A DNA stretch of 64,000 nucleotides. Source: Mansonella perstans (Eukaryota; Nematoda; Chromadorea; Rhabditida; Onchocercidae). Shown here piece after piece: positions 44,080-59,265 of this stretch. Position numbers and translations under genes: made by a program. The first letter of the stretch is position 1; every line of letters begins with the position of its first letter. Where the stretch lies: NCBI GenBank assembly GCA_037074765.1, contig JBAMDO010000039.1:186001-250000 (forward strand), given 5' to 3'. Under the pieces are notes generated by a model. The model was not told where the DNA came from, ran no database searches, and saw only the letters and a list, made by a program, of their open reading frames with translations.

Positions 44080-47000
44080 TTTTCATTGTTTTTTAATCGT
44101 TTTGATTAAAAAATGAGTAATGATAAATAAAATAGAGGAAAGTTGGAAGGTAAGAGAATTCCAAAAAAAAAATACGCAAGAAAAATTTAATTGTAATCAA
44201 CACGGGCCAAAAAAAGTGAAAAAAGACTGGGGAACACAAAAGAAGAGCAGCGAATTGGACTATGCAAGACTGATGTGTTGACTTTTCAAAAGAAAGTTAG
44301 ACGCCATCAAATGTGGCAAAGTTAAGTTCTTAATGAAATATATTAAGTTAGAAAAAAGAATAAGAATAAAAAGAATATATTTCCATTCGTTCTTGTTTCC
44401 TTTCTAAGTTTGTTTATCCTTTGATCCAAAATGGCCTGAAACTTTTTCATTCATTGAACGGTATTGTCCAAATATCATTTATACATTAACGTTAAGTTTA
44501 TTTACTATTCATATAATAAATTGTTCAATTTAGAAAAAATTGACAAAAATATATGAAAGGAAAAATCAAAAATTAAAAATAAAGCTTAAAATATCATTGC
44601 TTTGTGAAAAATGGTCACTTTAAATAAATAATAAAGAGAAGAATGAAGTAACAATTAAATGCTTACCATTTTTTCGGAAAAACTGTATATTGATACGTAA
44701 AATTTTGATTGGCAAAGTAGAGAGAAAGAAACTTCATTGCTTGAAACTGTAATTTATAGAAAGGAATATTCATTAATATAATATATCATATATTAATGAA
44801 AAAAAAAAGCAAACAATGAAAACAGTTTAAATTGTACTGGTCAGAACTTTCAGTAAAAATGATCTCCGTTAAATTTTTTTCTGGAAAAAAGACAAGAAAA
44901 CATTTTTAACCGTAATTTATGACATTTACAATCGGATATTGAATACAATTCGTTGCAAGATCATTACTTCTAGAAATGATTTTGCACGATTAGTTTCCGC
45001 TTTTTTTTTAAAAGAAAACATTTTATATTCATCGTTCTTTCTTCGTACTGAACTAATAATTTGGCGTTAGCGTCAAAAATAACGTGCGGACACTTTTTCA
45101 TTTCAGAATGCCAGAAGCAAAGGAAAAAATGATGGTATCAGTGACAAGATTGATGCATTTGCATTTTAAAAGAAGAAAACAAAAAGAAAAATAAAATTTA
45201 TTTCCAAAAAAAACTTAATCATTTCGTTACTGTGTCGTTCCCATCTTTAGGAGTTCATTTGATTTTCGAAATATTCTGTTAAATTGTATGAATTTTTCGA
45301 AAACTTTTATTTTTTCAGAAATCAAAAAATTTTTAACAAATACTTAGTTGAGTAAAATAATGGACCATATTTAGTTTATATACAATTATAAACAAAGCAT
45401 ATGTATTTGAGAATATTAGCAATACAACGCTAACCTGTATCGAAATAATATTTTGAGAAAAGTAATGAATAACTGAATATTTTATAAATAAATTATTAAT
45501 AAAAATAAAAGATGATGAATCTTTTAGCAAAAAATACTAACATCATTCCGTAGAAATTCCATCATTATTGATAAATTGATAAGTTTAGTCTTTTTCACAA
45601 CTTTGTTATTTCTTAAAAAAAGAAAATAACAGTGTAAGGATATTAGTTGATTTGACGAAACAACTAGAAACACTACAAGATATACCATCAAAACATAATG
45701 TTAATTACGAAATTTTTTTCAAAAAGGATACCATATGACTGATACTGTACAATAAGTATAACTCGGCGAATACTAGTCGCTGTAAAAACATCCATTTTTA
45801 GAGAGGATAGAGATAAAGTAATAGTTAAATTTGCGGAAGAAAGAACAAAAGAACTGCGAAATCACTGATTTTTTTTTTTAAAATTATATATGTATTCAAA
45901 TAAAAGAGTGAGCGACTGGGACAGCTTCTTTTATCGCGAATTTAAGTACTACACCAATTGATGCAAATAATTTATTAAAAACCTAAATTACATTCCTAAA
46001 TTACACCACTCTTTTTTTTACGTACTAAAATTCATCTCTAAGAGAAAGAATTTCATTTACAAAAAATTTTGATTTGTTAAAGCTTTTACATAGCTCGCAG
46101 AACTTTTTTGCATTATTTCATCTTAAAAATATATTTGCCATGAAAATTGTTGTTTACATTTTATTTTCTGTGTAACCAACCTATAAAATTGTAAGGAAAA
46201 ACTTATACATATTTGTTTAAAAATAGCTCATTTTTTTGTAAGCATTTAAAGAGTTACGTAGTTAAAAAAAAAAACTAAAAACGTATTCAATTTTTAAAAT
46301 AACTGGCAAAAAGTGCAACAAGCTAAATTATAGATATCTTTTTTTTTTTTTCTTTCCATTTTTACATCTTTCTTTATGAAATTTCAATTTCTATTTTACA
46401 TCTATATATATTATTAATTTAAAGTTCGAATTAGTTGATGTCGTTTTTTGCATCTCTTAATTGGTGTATGCAACTAACAAAAGCACATAGACGAAAAATA
46501 AGGCATTAGCTCAATTAATATTTCGAGCAATTTAGACTGAATTCCGTTATTAATAATACGAGTATGTTTTTTGATTAGTCTCCTTTTAATTCCATCACTT
46601 CTTTATTGTTCGTTCATTCACTGCTTTTTCTTTTTATTTAAAATTGCTCTCTTCTTATTTTTTTTAATTCCACTGTAAAAAATTACCGTTAAATTAATTA
46701 GTGCAACATTAGAAATCAAAAAAGTAATAAAGTGAATTCTTGGAAAGAATTAAATTGAATAAAATGGAAAATGTGAACTAAAAATATTATTGCTGCTAAA
46801 AGCAAGGATTTTATTGGAAAAATCGGGAAAAGACTGAGTAAAGAGGACAGTTTTTTATACACTCATGGGAAGACTAAATAAAATTTATCGAATCAGTATA
46901 TAATGCATATCATTTGAGGAATAATAAAGTTTTAGAAGTTTCCAAGATCAAAGAGATACACCGAATCACCTGGTAGAAGTTAAAAAATGAACGGTAGATG

Positions 47001-48847
47001 ATCTTTTGATTTGAATGGTTGCTACAGAAAACAACAAAAATTCGTCATTTGTAACCTTTGCATTTTCGTTTTGTGTCTTCTCGGCTAAAATGAATAAACA
47101 TTCGAAACAATGAAACACAAAAAGAATTCTGAAAAAAGCAGCAAATAAAGCAATTAATGATGTCTCAAGTGTGCCAAGTAAATATAATTTGTTAAAAAAG
47201 ATTATTAAGAAAAGTCATTAAAAAAGTTACTTTTTTGGTTGATAAATAATTATTAAAATTACTATGCTGATTTCTAGAAACCAAAAAATGTGCTATTTTA
47301 CTGAGTAATAAAGCTTATTTCAAAAATCCTTTCCGATCATTACTTATTTTCAATTCATGCATGAACTTTGCAATGTAAGCGAGAAGAAGCAAAAAACTTT
47401 ACTTCATATTTCTTCATTTTTGAAACAGAGCGAAAAATGGAATTTTTCGTGACTTTATTTAGCTATTACTTGTTAGGACAGTTATTTGATTTTAATTGAT
47501 TTTGGAAATTAGTGTCATAATTTTGATGATGAATTGGCAACTTCTTAAACCAAAAATTCTTCTTACTTGACATCAAAACACTCATTTTTGAGCCTCTAAT
47601 CTGCTTTTCATTTTCTTGGCTGTATTAGATCAATACATACTAGTTAGTGAAAGTTAAAGTGAAAGTTAGGTTGATTTTTTCCTTCCAATTCGTCTCATTT
47701 CACAACAGGTTCAAAAAATAACCAAATATCGATATTACTCATGCGAAAAACCTCAAAGTCAAATAGCTTTATTTCAAATGACGAAAAAAATTAAGTTCTT
47801 TTTTATTTTCAAGCTTTTCTGATTAAAATTAAATTTCCGATAAATTAATCGCTCTTTATTAAAAGTAATTAATAATTTCGATTTTATTAATTTGAATACC
47901 AGCACCATGCTATTGAAAATTAGGTTTCAAAAAAAAAGAAAAATTAGATTTCCAAAATTCATTTACCAAAAGCGAAATTTGTCCAATAATTAAATTTGGC
48001 AATTTGATCATTAATTAATTAATTGCATACACTTTTTATACCTTCTGATTTTGTTATCCAAGTACTAATGAATCTACTGACCTATGCTTTTATAAATTGC
48101 TTTCAAAAATGTTGAGCACATTTATCTTTCTTCAAGAAAATAATAATGTCCTAAATAGTAATTAAAAGTGAATTACCAGTTAAAGAAAAGCAGTGGAAAA
48201 TCGGAAATTTTTGGAAATAATAAAATGTTGCAGAAATATTCGTGCTGAAAGATGAAAAGCTTTTCGAGATAAAAATATTACTCTCATTCTTTTTGCTTTT
48301 ACGCATATTTCATTTCCAATCATTTTTTACTTTCTTAATAATGGCAAAATATTGATAAAACCGTTTTAAAATAAGTAAAAGACAAATAATGAAAAATTAT
48401 TGAAAAGTTGGAACATTTCTTATAATTCTCACTAATCAGTATTTTGCTAATTATTTACTAGTGAAAACAGGAAAAACGACATGAATATTATAATTTTATC
48501 ACTAAATTTTTTACACGAAAAAAATGAAACAATACAGTATGCATGCGTAAAATATTTTATGAAAATTTTTTAAAAAACATTCGCTAAAAATTTTTGCAAT
48601 TTTCAACTGCATGAATTGTGACTGTTGTAACTATTGGAATTTCAATTACTTAATCAGTTCTTTCAACCAAACTTTTTTATTTTACCACTGGAACCAAATA
48701 TTTTCGTTTGTTGCCATTTTTTTCATTTTGTAAAATTGAGAAGTTTTTGTAAAGAAAGCGAAAGAGTTTTAAATATAAAAGCAGTGGAGATCGTCAATAA
48801 AATTAAAAAATTAAAATAAAGAAAAAATAAAATAGCTAATTTATGGA

Positions 48848-48889
48848 TGACATATACCATTACTTCCGAAACCACATATACCATTACTT
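48848..48889. repeat. Duplicated ACATATACCATTACTTC
   Basis: Two identical 17-base copies about 25 bases apart. They create the repeated VMVYV motif in an otherwise unsupported minus-strand frame. Confidence 0.8.
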
Positions 48890-51800
48890 CGATGGAGAAT
48901 TTGACCAAATATAAAACTGAATTAACGAATAAATCTATGACAAAGGCGATCGCGTGACTTCGAATTATATATGAAATGAAATGAAAAAAGAAAAAAGAAA
49001 GATGAGGCAAAATGTGAAGTAAATAAATAAATGGGGAGAAGCGCAGCTTATAATTCCTCATTCCTAATTTTCCTGAAATCTTACTACCATACTTCAACTT
49101 TGCATTCTTTATATTCAATCAAAATTTATTGACAAACATTTACGCAAAATGTTACGGAACGGAGATTGATTGAAAGATTGGAAAAATTGATAAAACATCA
49201 AAGTAGACAAGTAAGCAGTCTATGTGAAATTTTAGATCATAAATTACACTATTTTTCATCAAATATTTCGGCATGGTGTCTTAAAAGAAGAAATGAAAAA
49301 AAGAAATTTCTCTTTTTGCAATTATAATCCCAGCGATTTATTAAAAGCAAATTCATTTTAAGCCTCTCCTAATCTCTATAATCATTGTCCTGTATAATAA
49401 AGATGGCAAGATTAAGATTGTGGAAAATGCATATGAATTGGAAGAAATGGCACAGCAGGCTAGAAAATTTCTTTTTTATTACTTAATAAAATTAAAATAA
49501 TGGCAAACTTTCTCGATTTTTTTGAATTTCCAACTGATGTCAAAATTTGCAAAAGATATTTTCTCTAATACATTTAAATTCTCTTTTATTTTTGTTGCTT
49601 TGATTTTTTTAATGAACTATGAATTTAATTTAAACTTGAAATTATTAAACTTGAAATTTTTTTAAAATGAAATTCTCATAAATTTGTTGTGACTTTTTAT
49701 TCAACTATAAAGTAAAAATTAGTCTTCATCTTGTTCTGGTATGTATAAAATTATTATTCATCCGAAATATTCCATCATAACAGTTAGGAAATGGAATGAT
49801 TAAATCGTTCATTACCAATAATAGTAAATATGTCAAAATAAGTTTTATTAATTTCTATTACAATTATTAATTATTAATGCATTAGCTAAAAAGATTATCA
49901 GTGTGTGTAGTTTGACAATACCTTAGACAAAAACGATTAGGTATAGAATAGAGGGCCAATAGTAATGTATATCCTACCTTCAAAAATAGTACAAGCCACA
50001 AAATAAATTGAAGTAATGATGATAATAGCAATGAAGATTATATTATTCATTATAATGATGGTAATAATAACCTCTTATGATGATTATACTGAGTATATTT
50101 TATAGCGATCGAGGAGCAATACCGGTGGGATTTCTTCATTGATGGACAGAGAACAAGAAATGATAGAAAGAATGGTAAAGCAAATCGATCATAACTTCGA
50201 CTCTTAAAATTGCACTTGAACCATTATTTGTCTCGATGAGGCACATTCAAATTGAATAAATACTCAAAAATTTGGCAGTAAAAATCTTCCATATTTTAGA
50301 AAAAAACTTAAGAAAATAGATAAATTTCTTAAAATATTTTGATTAGCTAATCAATCAGTAAAAATAAGAAAAGTTTCTGAATCGTTATAATCAAATGAAC
50401 TCTATAATATTTGTGCAGCAATTCTAATAGAATATTATGAGTGAAGAAGTTCGCCAAACAATTGGCTTCAAAAATAAATCGAAAACAACTACAACAATTC
50501 ATCAATTAAAAGGATGTAAAAAAGATGCATTATTAGGTAAGATCCATAAATGAGCAAACAAAGGCGGAAAATTTGACTCAGTTAGGAGAAATCACTGAAA
50601 ATATAGAATTAAAGAAACTAATGGGAAAAAAAATTGAAGAAAAGTTAAAAAAATTTAAGTTATAATTAAATAAAGGCTTAGTTTAAAAAGAATAGGTGGA
50701 GTAAAAAAATTAAATTCAAAATTAATAAAATGATATAAGCAAGAAAGCAATAGTGATAAAATGAAGATAAGAAAAATCTTTCTGCTATTCAAATTTTATA
50801 TGCAATAATGAGACAACAGATGACAATGTCTATTTTCTCTAATAAATAATTTAAATTTAAAAAATCGGTCACTTATGGACGAGCGTGAAAAAAGAAAATC
50901 AGTGGAATAAATTAATGAATAATTAAATAATCATCAAATCAGAATGTGATGTAGTGGAAAAAAGTGAAACAATTGATTTAAATTTATCTGTACAAATATT
51001 GATTAGACGGTTATACTTATGTTGAACGAAACATATTCCAGTCTTAATGACTATGATAAAATTACATGAACATGGTTAGAATCATGGTAGTTCATGATAG
51101 TGATGAGTAATCACAGTGATAACAAATTTTGCTATTATCAGTGCAACGGGTTGTAGCGATTGAAGCTGAAATTCTTTCCATTCTAGGCTCCTAGGTCATC
51201 TGGAAAGTTCAAAGGACACGAAATTGAAAAATCAGAAAAAATCCAATAATGTAAAAGAGAACTGAAATAAGAGCATGAACAAATATTTATGTGAAAACTG
51301 CAAGATAAGGGAGTATAAGAGCAAAGGGTATAAAAACATCGTTATCCAAAATATTTCGATATATATAATAATGATTTGATTAAAACATCGTATGCATTAT
51401 TTCAAGCATTTCTTTTCTTCATTCTTATTTAAGTACTTTGGGATAAACACAATTTAGCCTTTTTTCTTTGTTTATTACGCAGATCAAAACAAAACAAATT
51501 CAATGAATCAATTCAATTGAAATGAAATTTGTTTGAAACTTTGAAAAGTAAGAATTACAATAAAATGCGATAATATATCATACACTGATTTATATACCGC
51601 AAATTTCTCTTCAAATTTTCAATCGAATTTGTTATCAATATTGCAATTAAATTTAAAATAAAGGCAATCTTCAATTGAAAAACAGTACTGCGATAAAAAT
51701 ATTGAAAAATTCAATTGACTGAAAAAAATACGAGCCGGAAAATTCAATTGAAAAAAATACGATTCCGGAAATCGTCAAGATGACATTAAGATAAAACGCA

Positions 51801-54800
51801 ATACCTTTGAGAAGAAAAAAAGAAAAACAAAACATAAAAAAATTTTAGCTAAGTATTTTAAAAAAAAGAAACACTGTAAAAAGTGCAGTATTTTAATATT
51901 GCAGAGAATAATAGCATTGTGATTATTAAACATCAAGTATAATTGATTTATGTAATTCTGGCGACCCGATATCACCAACAGTAAGTAAAAAGGATTATTG
52001 ATATGCATAATCAATTAAAGTAACTAATTAAAGAAAACAAGATATCTCTGATGTTTATTAATTAACATATTATGAAGGAACAAAATAATAAATTGCAAGT
52101 ATGAAATAACTAATAAATTTCAGCGACTGAGAAATCACTGAGTTTTAATCAATTATGAAAGTTAAAGCAATTAATGAACATTATATATCTTATTTGTAGG
52201 CCTAATTAAAAATATTTTAAAGTTGATAATCTTAGTTTAAAAAGCAGTTAAAATAGGAAATGAAAAACAATATCTGGAAGTTATTCCTAATGATAAATTA
52301 AACAATGGGAAAATTGTCTAATCAGAAATTAATATTAAAATAAGAGAAATTTGACATTAGCGAATGAATGATTATTTACAGCTAGCAAAAATTCTTGTTA
52401 ATCAAAAAAGTGACAGGCAATTTGAAAAATGTCATTATCTAACGATGAAATCTCATCGATCAATTACAATGTTAATATGAACACGTAGTTATCGCAATGA
52501 CATCTTTAATATTTTTGTTACAAAAATGTAAATTGGAGAAATCCGTAAAAAAATGTAAATAAAAAATTTAATTATTTCAGAAATTTAATAAATATAAAGG
52601 AAAGCGAAGAAGTGTTCAAATATAATATTTCAGATACTAATTTTTTCGAAAATCATTGTTTGATAGTTTATGTACTGTAGTGATCAATCTATTAATATAT
52701 GAAATAACAATTACTGAATTGGAATATCAAATTGCCTCTTTTTAATTTCAAAACATGTTTTCATTAGTCATTCAATTTAATTATCAATAATAAGAGTCCA
52801 GAATTTTTTGTTTATGAAGGATATTAAAAATTTTAATGAACTAATCATTATTCATAGCAAATAATGTGTTAGAAATTTTCAATTTAATTATTTATTTTTA
52901 TCTTAAAAAGAAAATAATTAATTTCACTAATTAAGCTCATTTATAAATCCTAATAAAAAACACCTTAAGCTTAATTATCTTAGTTGTATGTTTTGTAATG
53001 ATGTCAACAAAAATTCGTCCATTAACTTTTTCTTTCACTTTATTACTTCTATTTAAAGCAGTTTACCTATACAAAAGTGATCAAAAATCATTTTCCAATT
53101 CAAATGAAACTATTCTGAAGACTTAATTTACATTTCTTGATTTGCTTTTTATTCCAATAATAAATGCACACATTTAAAACATTGCCACATCAAATTCATT
53201 ATGATTACATTTAGAAATATTTGCTGAAAAGTTCTTTTTTGAAAATAAAGAAAATTAAAAATTTTTTCAAAATTAGCAAAGCATATAGACTCCTTAAAAT
53301 ATAGTAAAAAGATGGGAAATGGTACGAAAAACTAATGAGATAATTGAGGTGGCGGCAGTTGGGGCCAAAGCATAAATATAAAAATTCTGAGCATTCGGTT
53401 TAATAAATGCGTTACGTTACGTTGATAATTAACTTAAATTTGGAGATAAAGAATTTGAGACTAACAAAAAAATAAAATGTATTAGACTAGTAGGGAAAAT
53501 TTTGCTGCCAATTTAAAGTTGATAAACAACTTTTACATTTAGTCTAAAAACTTGTGGCTATAATTTTGCATTATATTAGCAAAAGAAAATACACAAAAAA
53601 TTTTGAATTCTAAAAACTAGGTTAAAATTTATTTGAAACTCTAAAATCAAACTTAAAATATTTTCTCACTTTTTGGTTTTTTTTCGAAATTTGTTTACAC
53701 TACTGTTGTATTTGAAATTGAATTTACAATTCAATGCTCTTGATAAATTTAGAATTAATTAAATTTGAGAGTGTCAAAAAATATTTTTTACAAACAGATG
53801 TATTTGCATATTTAACAGATAGTTTATAATTTCCAAAAAGATTTTACGAGGAATTCTCAATTTACTTCGAAAGTTTTTCCAATAACCTAGAACAGCTTCC
53901 AAAGTCCCAAATGATTTGATTTGGCTCTTGTTTGGTGTTAACTTGGGTTCGAAACTATCCAACATCATTCATCATCATAAGGACAATCATCTTCACACCC
54001 AAAACGATGTATCAGGATCACTTGACAGTTATCAATAATCACTCATTATCCTGGAAGTTTTGCTTCCTAAATGCTTGCTAAGCAAAGCTTTTGAAATTGC
54101 TAGAAATGCAAAAAGGAAAATTTGAACTTTCATGTTTTTAAAAATTTCCCAGCAAACATTAATGAAAGCTAACGCTCAATTTCGAAGCAATTAATATAAA
54201 AAAAAAGCGAAAACAAAAACCAAAATGAAATTTTATCATCTTCAATTGGTACCACTGTTGCCTTTTAGGTTCCTTTTTTTTTTTGAAGAAATTTTAAAAA
54301 ATTTACAAGAGCGAATTAAAAAATTAAAAAAAGATTTAGTTAGGTTTAAATGAAACAAAAGTAAGAAAATGATCAAGTAGCTAAAACGAAGAGTTATTCT
54401 TTGATCTACAGTATTGTTTCACTTGAAGTAATTTTCAAATTTCATTGCTTTTGGTTTAAGACTAACTCGCCAACATAATCATAGATGACAATAAATGAAT
54501 TCATTTTCTCGGACGGATAGGTAAATTCAAAAGAAATGTAAACGTGAGTTAAATGAGCTTTCAAAGCTTATTTTGGTGAAAATTAGTACAAATATCAATT
54601 CTTTCTTTTCTACAAGTGATATCACAATGATTGAGTATTTCGTTTTCTATAGAATATGGATTAATGTGACGTTGAATAAAAATATCAAGTTACTGATTTT
54701 TTAATGAAGCATATATATAATATATAGAATATAACGAAAGTATAAATAGATTCATTATTCGAAGTTCAAAGGTTAGTTTCCACTCAACTAAATATTGGCA

Positions 54801-57144
54801 TAAAATCGAGAAGAAAAATTGATTTCAATGATGAAAGCAATGATGAAATGATCAAATATCAAAAGTGTAATCAAAAAAAAATTGCATGCAAATATTCCAA
54901 AGGGAAAACCCAAGTGATCATGAATAAATTAAATGGGAAAATTTAATGTTTAATTTCAGGATTCCTTTCTGAACATACGAAATTTATTTTATTTCGAAAT
55001 TTTATCTAATACATAAATTTCTTTATTAATGTGATTCATTTTGGAGTCTGAAAAATTTGTTTAGTTTCAAAATTTTTTTGGGTGTAAAAAATCCAATTAA
55101 TTCTGAGAATTTTTTAGAGTATAAAAAAGTTTACAAATTATGATCAGTAAATTAGTATAAAAGTTCACAAATATTTAGTATGTTAATACAACTAACTAGC
55201 AATGCTAATCGTGCAACGCACATTGCTACACACTTATATGACGTATGATTTTATTCAAATAATGCTTCTGAAAGAATTACAAGAAACACTCGCCAACAAG
55301 TTTTTATAATAAAAGTTAATAAAGTTGAATTTAAAAATTTAAACAACGATAAATTCTGTCAAGCATAGAAATAATAAAAGTTAACAATAAGAATTGAAAG
55401 AGTTTGAAAGTAATATTAATACAATGAATATTTGCAATAAAATATGGTTAATTATTAATAAGATGAAAAATGAGAAATTAGTATTTAAGATGATATTTAA
55501 GATGATTCAGGAAAGGAGGAGGCGATCAGGGATTTAGTATCATCATAATGGGCAGTTGGCACGAAAGCATTGAAGCACACACATACACTGATGATTTAAT
55601 GCGATGGATTTTGGTTTGAAGTGCACTATTGAGCAAATAGATATGAAGAATAAGAATTATGCAAATTAGTTATGGAACAACAATAAATTTGGCAATAATG
55701 TTAAAATCAGTCAAGTACATAACAAAATTTTTGACAAATTATATAAATGTATGTTAATTTGCATATAAGAATATATTTGACAAAATAAATCCTGTTAATT
55801 TTTTTTTTTTTTTAAATTTTAAAAATAATTTATCAAAAAATTCATTGATAGAAAGTTGCCCAATTTATTCTATTCCATAGATGTTGTGCCTTTATAGTCT
55901 AACAATTGGAATTTGGAAAGAAGAAAAGCCTAAGCCATACCATAGGCTTACGCATTATCGATCTAAGCATTTCTTTACATTTCCAACAATGGTATTTTAT
56001 TCTTTCGATAAAAAAACAGAAACATATTCTCAATTCTGATTTCTAATAAACGAATAAAAAAAAATTTCTGCAATAAATAAGAAAGGGCATACGAATTTAA
56101 ACAACAAGGCATGTAAAATGTAACAAGACAAAAAAAAACATTCATTTGAACAAAATTCCATTAATTCGATTGAGGTTATCGGATTTTGAATCGAATCAGT
56201 TGATAAAACAACATAAATTTATACAACGGATGTATTATTTTGCTGCAAACACAAATTATTTCAAAAATACTGTGAATGAAGCGGAAAAAATTTCTGCAAA
56301 ATATTCTTAGTGTATTTCTGAGCTGATAAAAATAATTCCTTTAAATTATTTGGTAGTTAATTACCAAATCAATAAACTGTCCACTACAATTTGTAGCATG
56401 AAAGTATTTCGATTAGAGTGCCAAGAAAAAAATAATTGAAAAATTTCGAAATATCTACGACAAGAAGATAAATGTGTAATTATATAAGTTAGTCAGATAA
56501 ATTGCCGAATTTCTATTCTTTTCCAGGAATTTCTTTTTTTTTTTTCAATTTTCGTTTCCCCAAAAATTTTTTCGTACATTATGAATTTTCACAGTGATGG
56601 AATTGTAAAAAATTTAAAATGGAAAAGAGTGAGTTGTTTGGTGTAATAATTTTGTTGAGCGTAAAACATTGAAGACCAGAAATTTTAATTTCAATCTCTT
56701 TTGCATTCTTGCTACCATCTGAGTTTTCAATTAAATTTTTTTTTAATTTCATATCAATCAATAAATCATTCATTTCAATTATTTTTAATGAAAAGCAATA
56801 TTAAAAGACATCTATCTTCCTTTTTTGAAAAATGCTAATATAGAAGATTTATTTTCAATATTATGTCCGCATGAAATGACTGCTAGAAGAATTCAGTATT
56901 TCCATTCCATAATCCTTTTTTTTACATGTGTAAAATAGCAATGATAATTTTCATTATTTGTGATGCTAATTATTGATTGATATTTTCTAACTAAATATTG
57001 ATATTACTTAAAATTTACTTCATTTAAAACTTTTCCAGTTTATTTCACTTCCTATTTTTATATTAGCAGGAAAAGAAAAACGTGCCTTTTATCAGACCTA
57101 ATAATAATTACGACATTTAGCCGAGCAAAAGAAGTAAGTTAAAT

Positions 57145-57295
57145 GCACATACATATGACTAGTAAATTGTATGCACGTATATGTTGAATAAAATACTTTA
57201 ATTTGCACATTAAGCAAACTGCTTTTCATTCTTGCATGCACCTACATGTGCATGATTGAACTGCCTTTCATGTTCCATGTGTACATGTATGTATG
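57145..57295. repeat. CA/TG-rich degenerate tract
   Basis: Loose ATGCACATACAT and ATGTACATGTATG units forming many short inverted repeats, about 2 kb before the saposin-like gene. Confidence 0.6.
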
Positions 57296-59214
57296 TTGAA
57301 ATGACATGAAGAAGATACAACTAAATAAACTGAAACAGTAATTAAAGTGAGAAAAAGGGTTAGGCAGAGTTGTCATCGTAGCTTTTACCACCACTAACCT
57401 GTTTATATCCTCCTTCTCTTTCCGCTTTTCTTTTTTTCAAAAATTTTTCACACGAAACTTTTTCCAACCAGTTTATACACAATCATACATCGCCACTATC
57501 ATCTTTATTCATCACATCTATTACTTCTAGCATTAATTATCTAATAATTCCTGACGTAAAATTTGCTTTTCTCATTTGTTATATCAATAAACTTATAATT
57601 ATTTTAATCAAATTATTGCGTAAATTTTTAGTTCATTTGTAAAGATCGATTTTTTTCCTTTTTTTTTTATGTGTAAGGTTAATTTTATTTATTCTCACTT
57701 TTTATCGTCATTTATTTCTATATTATCTTCATTTTCCATTTCAAATAGCTAATATTTGTTCATTTTAATTCAAAAAAATCTATTTGCACGATAATTGCAT
57801 TATGATGATTTTGGTCAGTGATTTCATGATTTAATTAGTGTTCATGGTTAATGTCAAAGCAAACTTTTGCGAAGTTTATTTTTAACTAATTTAGTTCATT
57901 TAGCTCAGTTTTATAAAATTGACGGTCACTGAGAAATGATAGAAAATTCTGTCTGTATGAAAACTCGGAGAAGGTAGAAGGTAAAAAGACTTGTACAAAA
58001 TAAAAACAGATTCTTCCGTCTTTTTGTTATAACAATAAACTCATATCGTACTGGACCTTCACTGGTCCTTACATTCGACCATAGCTTATTGCTTTTTATT
58101 ACTTTTTTGGATCTAAAATCATTCAGAAAATAATCAAAATTAACCTCAAATAAAAAAAGACTCGTAGCTATTATGAAAGGATAATTGATAAATCAAAAGA
58201 TCAAATTAACTAAACTAATTATGTTATCTCATATACGATATAAATGATAGATTGGTCAAGTTTCATTGTATGATTAGGAATGCATAAAAAAATGGTTTGA
58301 AAAATGCTACTTGCAAAAGAAAGAAAGCTAATATTATTAGTTTAAAATTGTGCAAAATGCTTAAACAATTAAGGCATAACGTGAGAATTTCATTATGGAA
58401 ATGAATTTCAAATATCATTCCAGAACTAAAATGAGAAATAAGGCGAGCGATATCACCAAACATTATTTTGACAAAATTTAATCTGACAAGTTTATTGAGA
58501 GAAAAAATAAAATAAATTTCTAACCATTAGAAATGCTTCCTCAATTTTATCCATTCAGAAAATAAAACAAAAAGCTATATTTTTACCTTAATGTATCGAC
58601 ACTATGTTTTATTATTTATTCATCGTATACTAGAAGTGGCAAAGGGATTTCATGAAATTTGGCATTATTATTATTGTATTAAATATTTTCTTTGATCAAA
58701 ATTTTTCATTCAAATAAAAATAAAATTCCTCGTCCAAAAACGATATTATTAACTTTAAAGAATATCATAATCATTATCATCAAAATCATATCATAAACAA
58801 TTTAATTTTACAATGTGAAATAGAATAATTTTCATTTAGAATTTAAAATGAACTGTCTTTAATTTCGAAGGGATTAAATCGATTGAAAATTGGAGAGTTT
58901 TCAATATATGTTTCATTCTACTGCTTTCGCTACTAAGAAGAAAATCTACCTTCATAAGCTGTCAATACTTCCCTTTCAAAAATTATACCTATTTTAAGGA
59001 TATTCAAACTGAAATGAATTCTTAAAATTGAATTGAACTTAAAGTGAAAAATTACACTGCGATAAATTGAATTAAGTCATTTAAGCTGATTTTAATTGTA
59101 ATAAGTACTTTATTATGAACAATAAGGTTGATTATTTTGGACATTTTATTTCTAGAAAGTTTTGAAATTAACTGTTATTTATTTCCATAAATTTCGGTAT
59201 TTCTTGATTGTTGA

Positions 59215-59226
59215 ATTTAATTTCAG
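59215..59226 (+). promoter_or_regulatory. Likely spliced-leader acceptor of the saposin-like gene
   Basis: TTTAATTTCAG ends at 59225, 40 bases before the start codon at 59266. Nematode genes commonly receive a spliced leader at such a site a short way upstream of the ATG. The alternative is an ordinary acceptor of an unseen 5' exon. Confidence 0.6.
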
Positions 59227-59265
59227 CTCCTCATATATTAGAAATAACAAAGATTATAGATAAAA

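Larger units (their letters stand above)
25253..59225. other. 34-kb region with no supportable gene
   Basis: From the ptp-3 promoter to the saposin-like gene I see AT-rich sequence only. Stop-free stretches exist (for example 31922-32281 and 48723-49118 on the minus strand, 25572-25751 and 33265-33453 on the plus strand), but they show low complexity, no family motifs, and no matching splice structure. No tRNA, rRNA or transposase was recognised. Small tandem duplications and hairpins in this stretch are listed separately. It may hold the distal regulatory sequence of ptp-3, or noncoding RNAs that cannot be seen by eye. Confidence 0.6.

Noticed and set aside
53930..53965. T-loop-like GGTTCGAAA
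   Set aside because: The flanking bases do not form a T stem, and no cloverleaf can be built.
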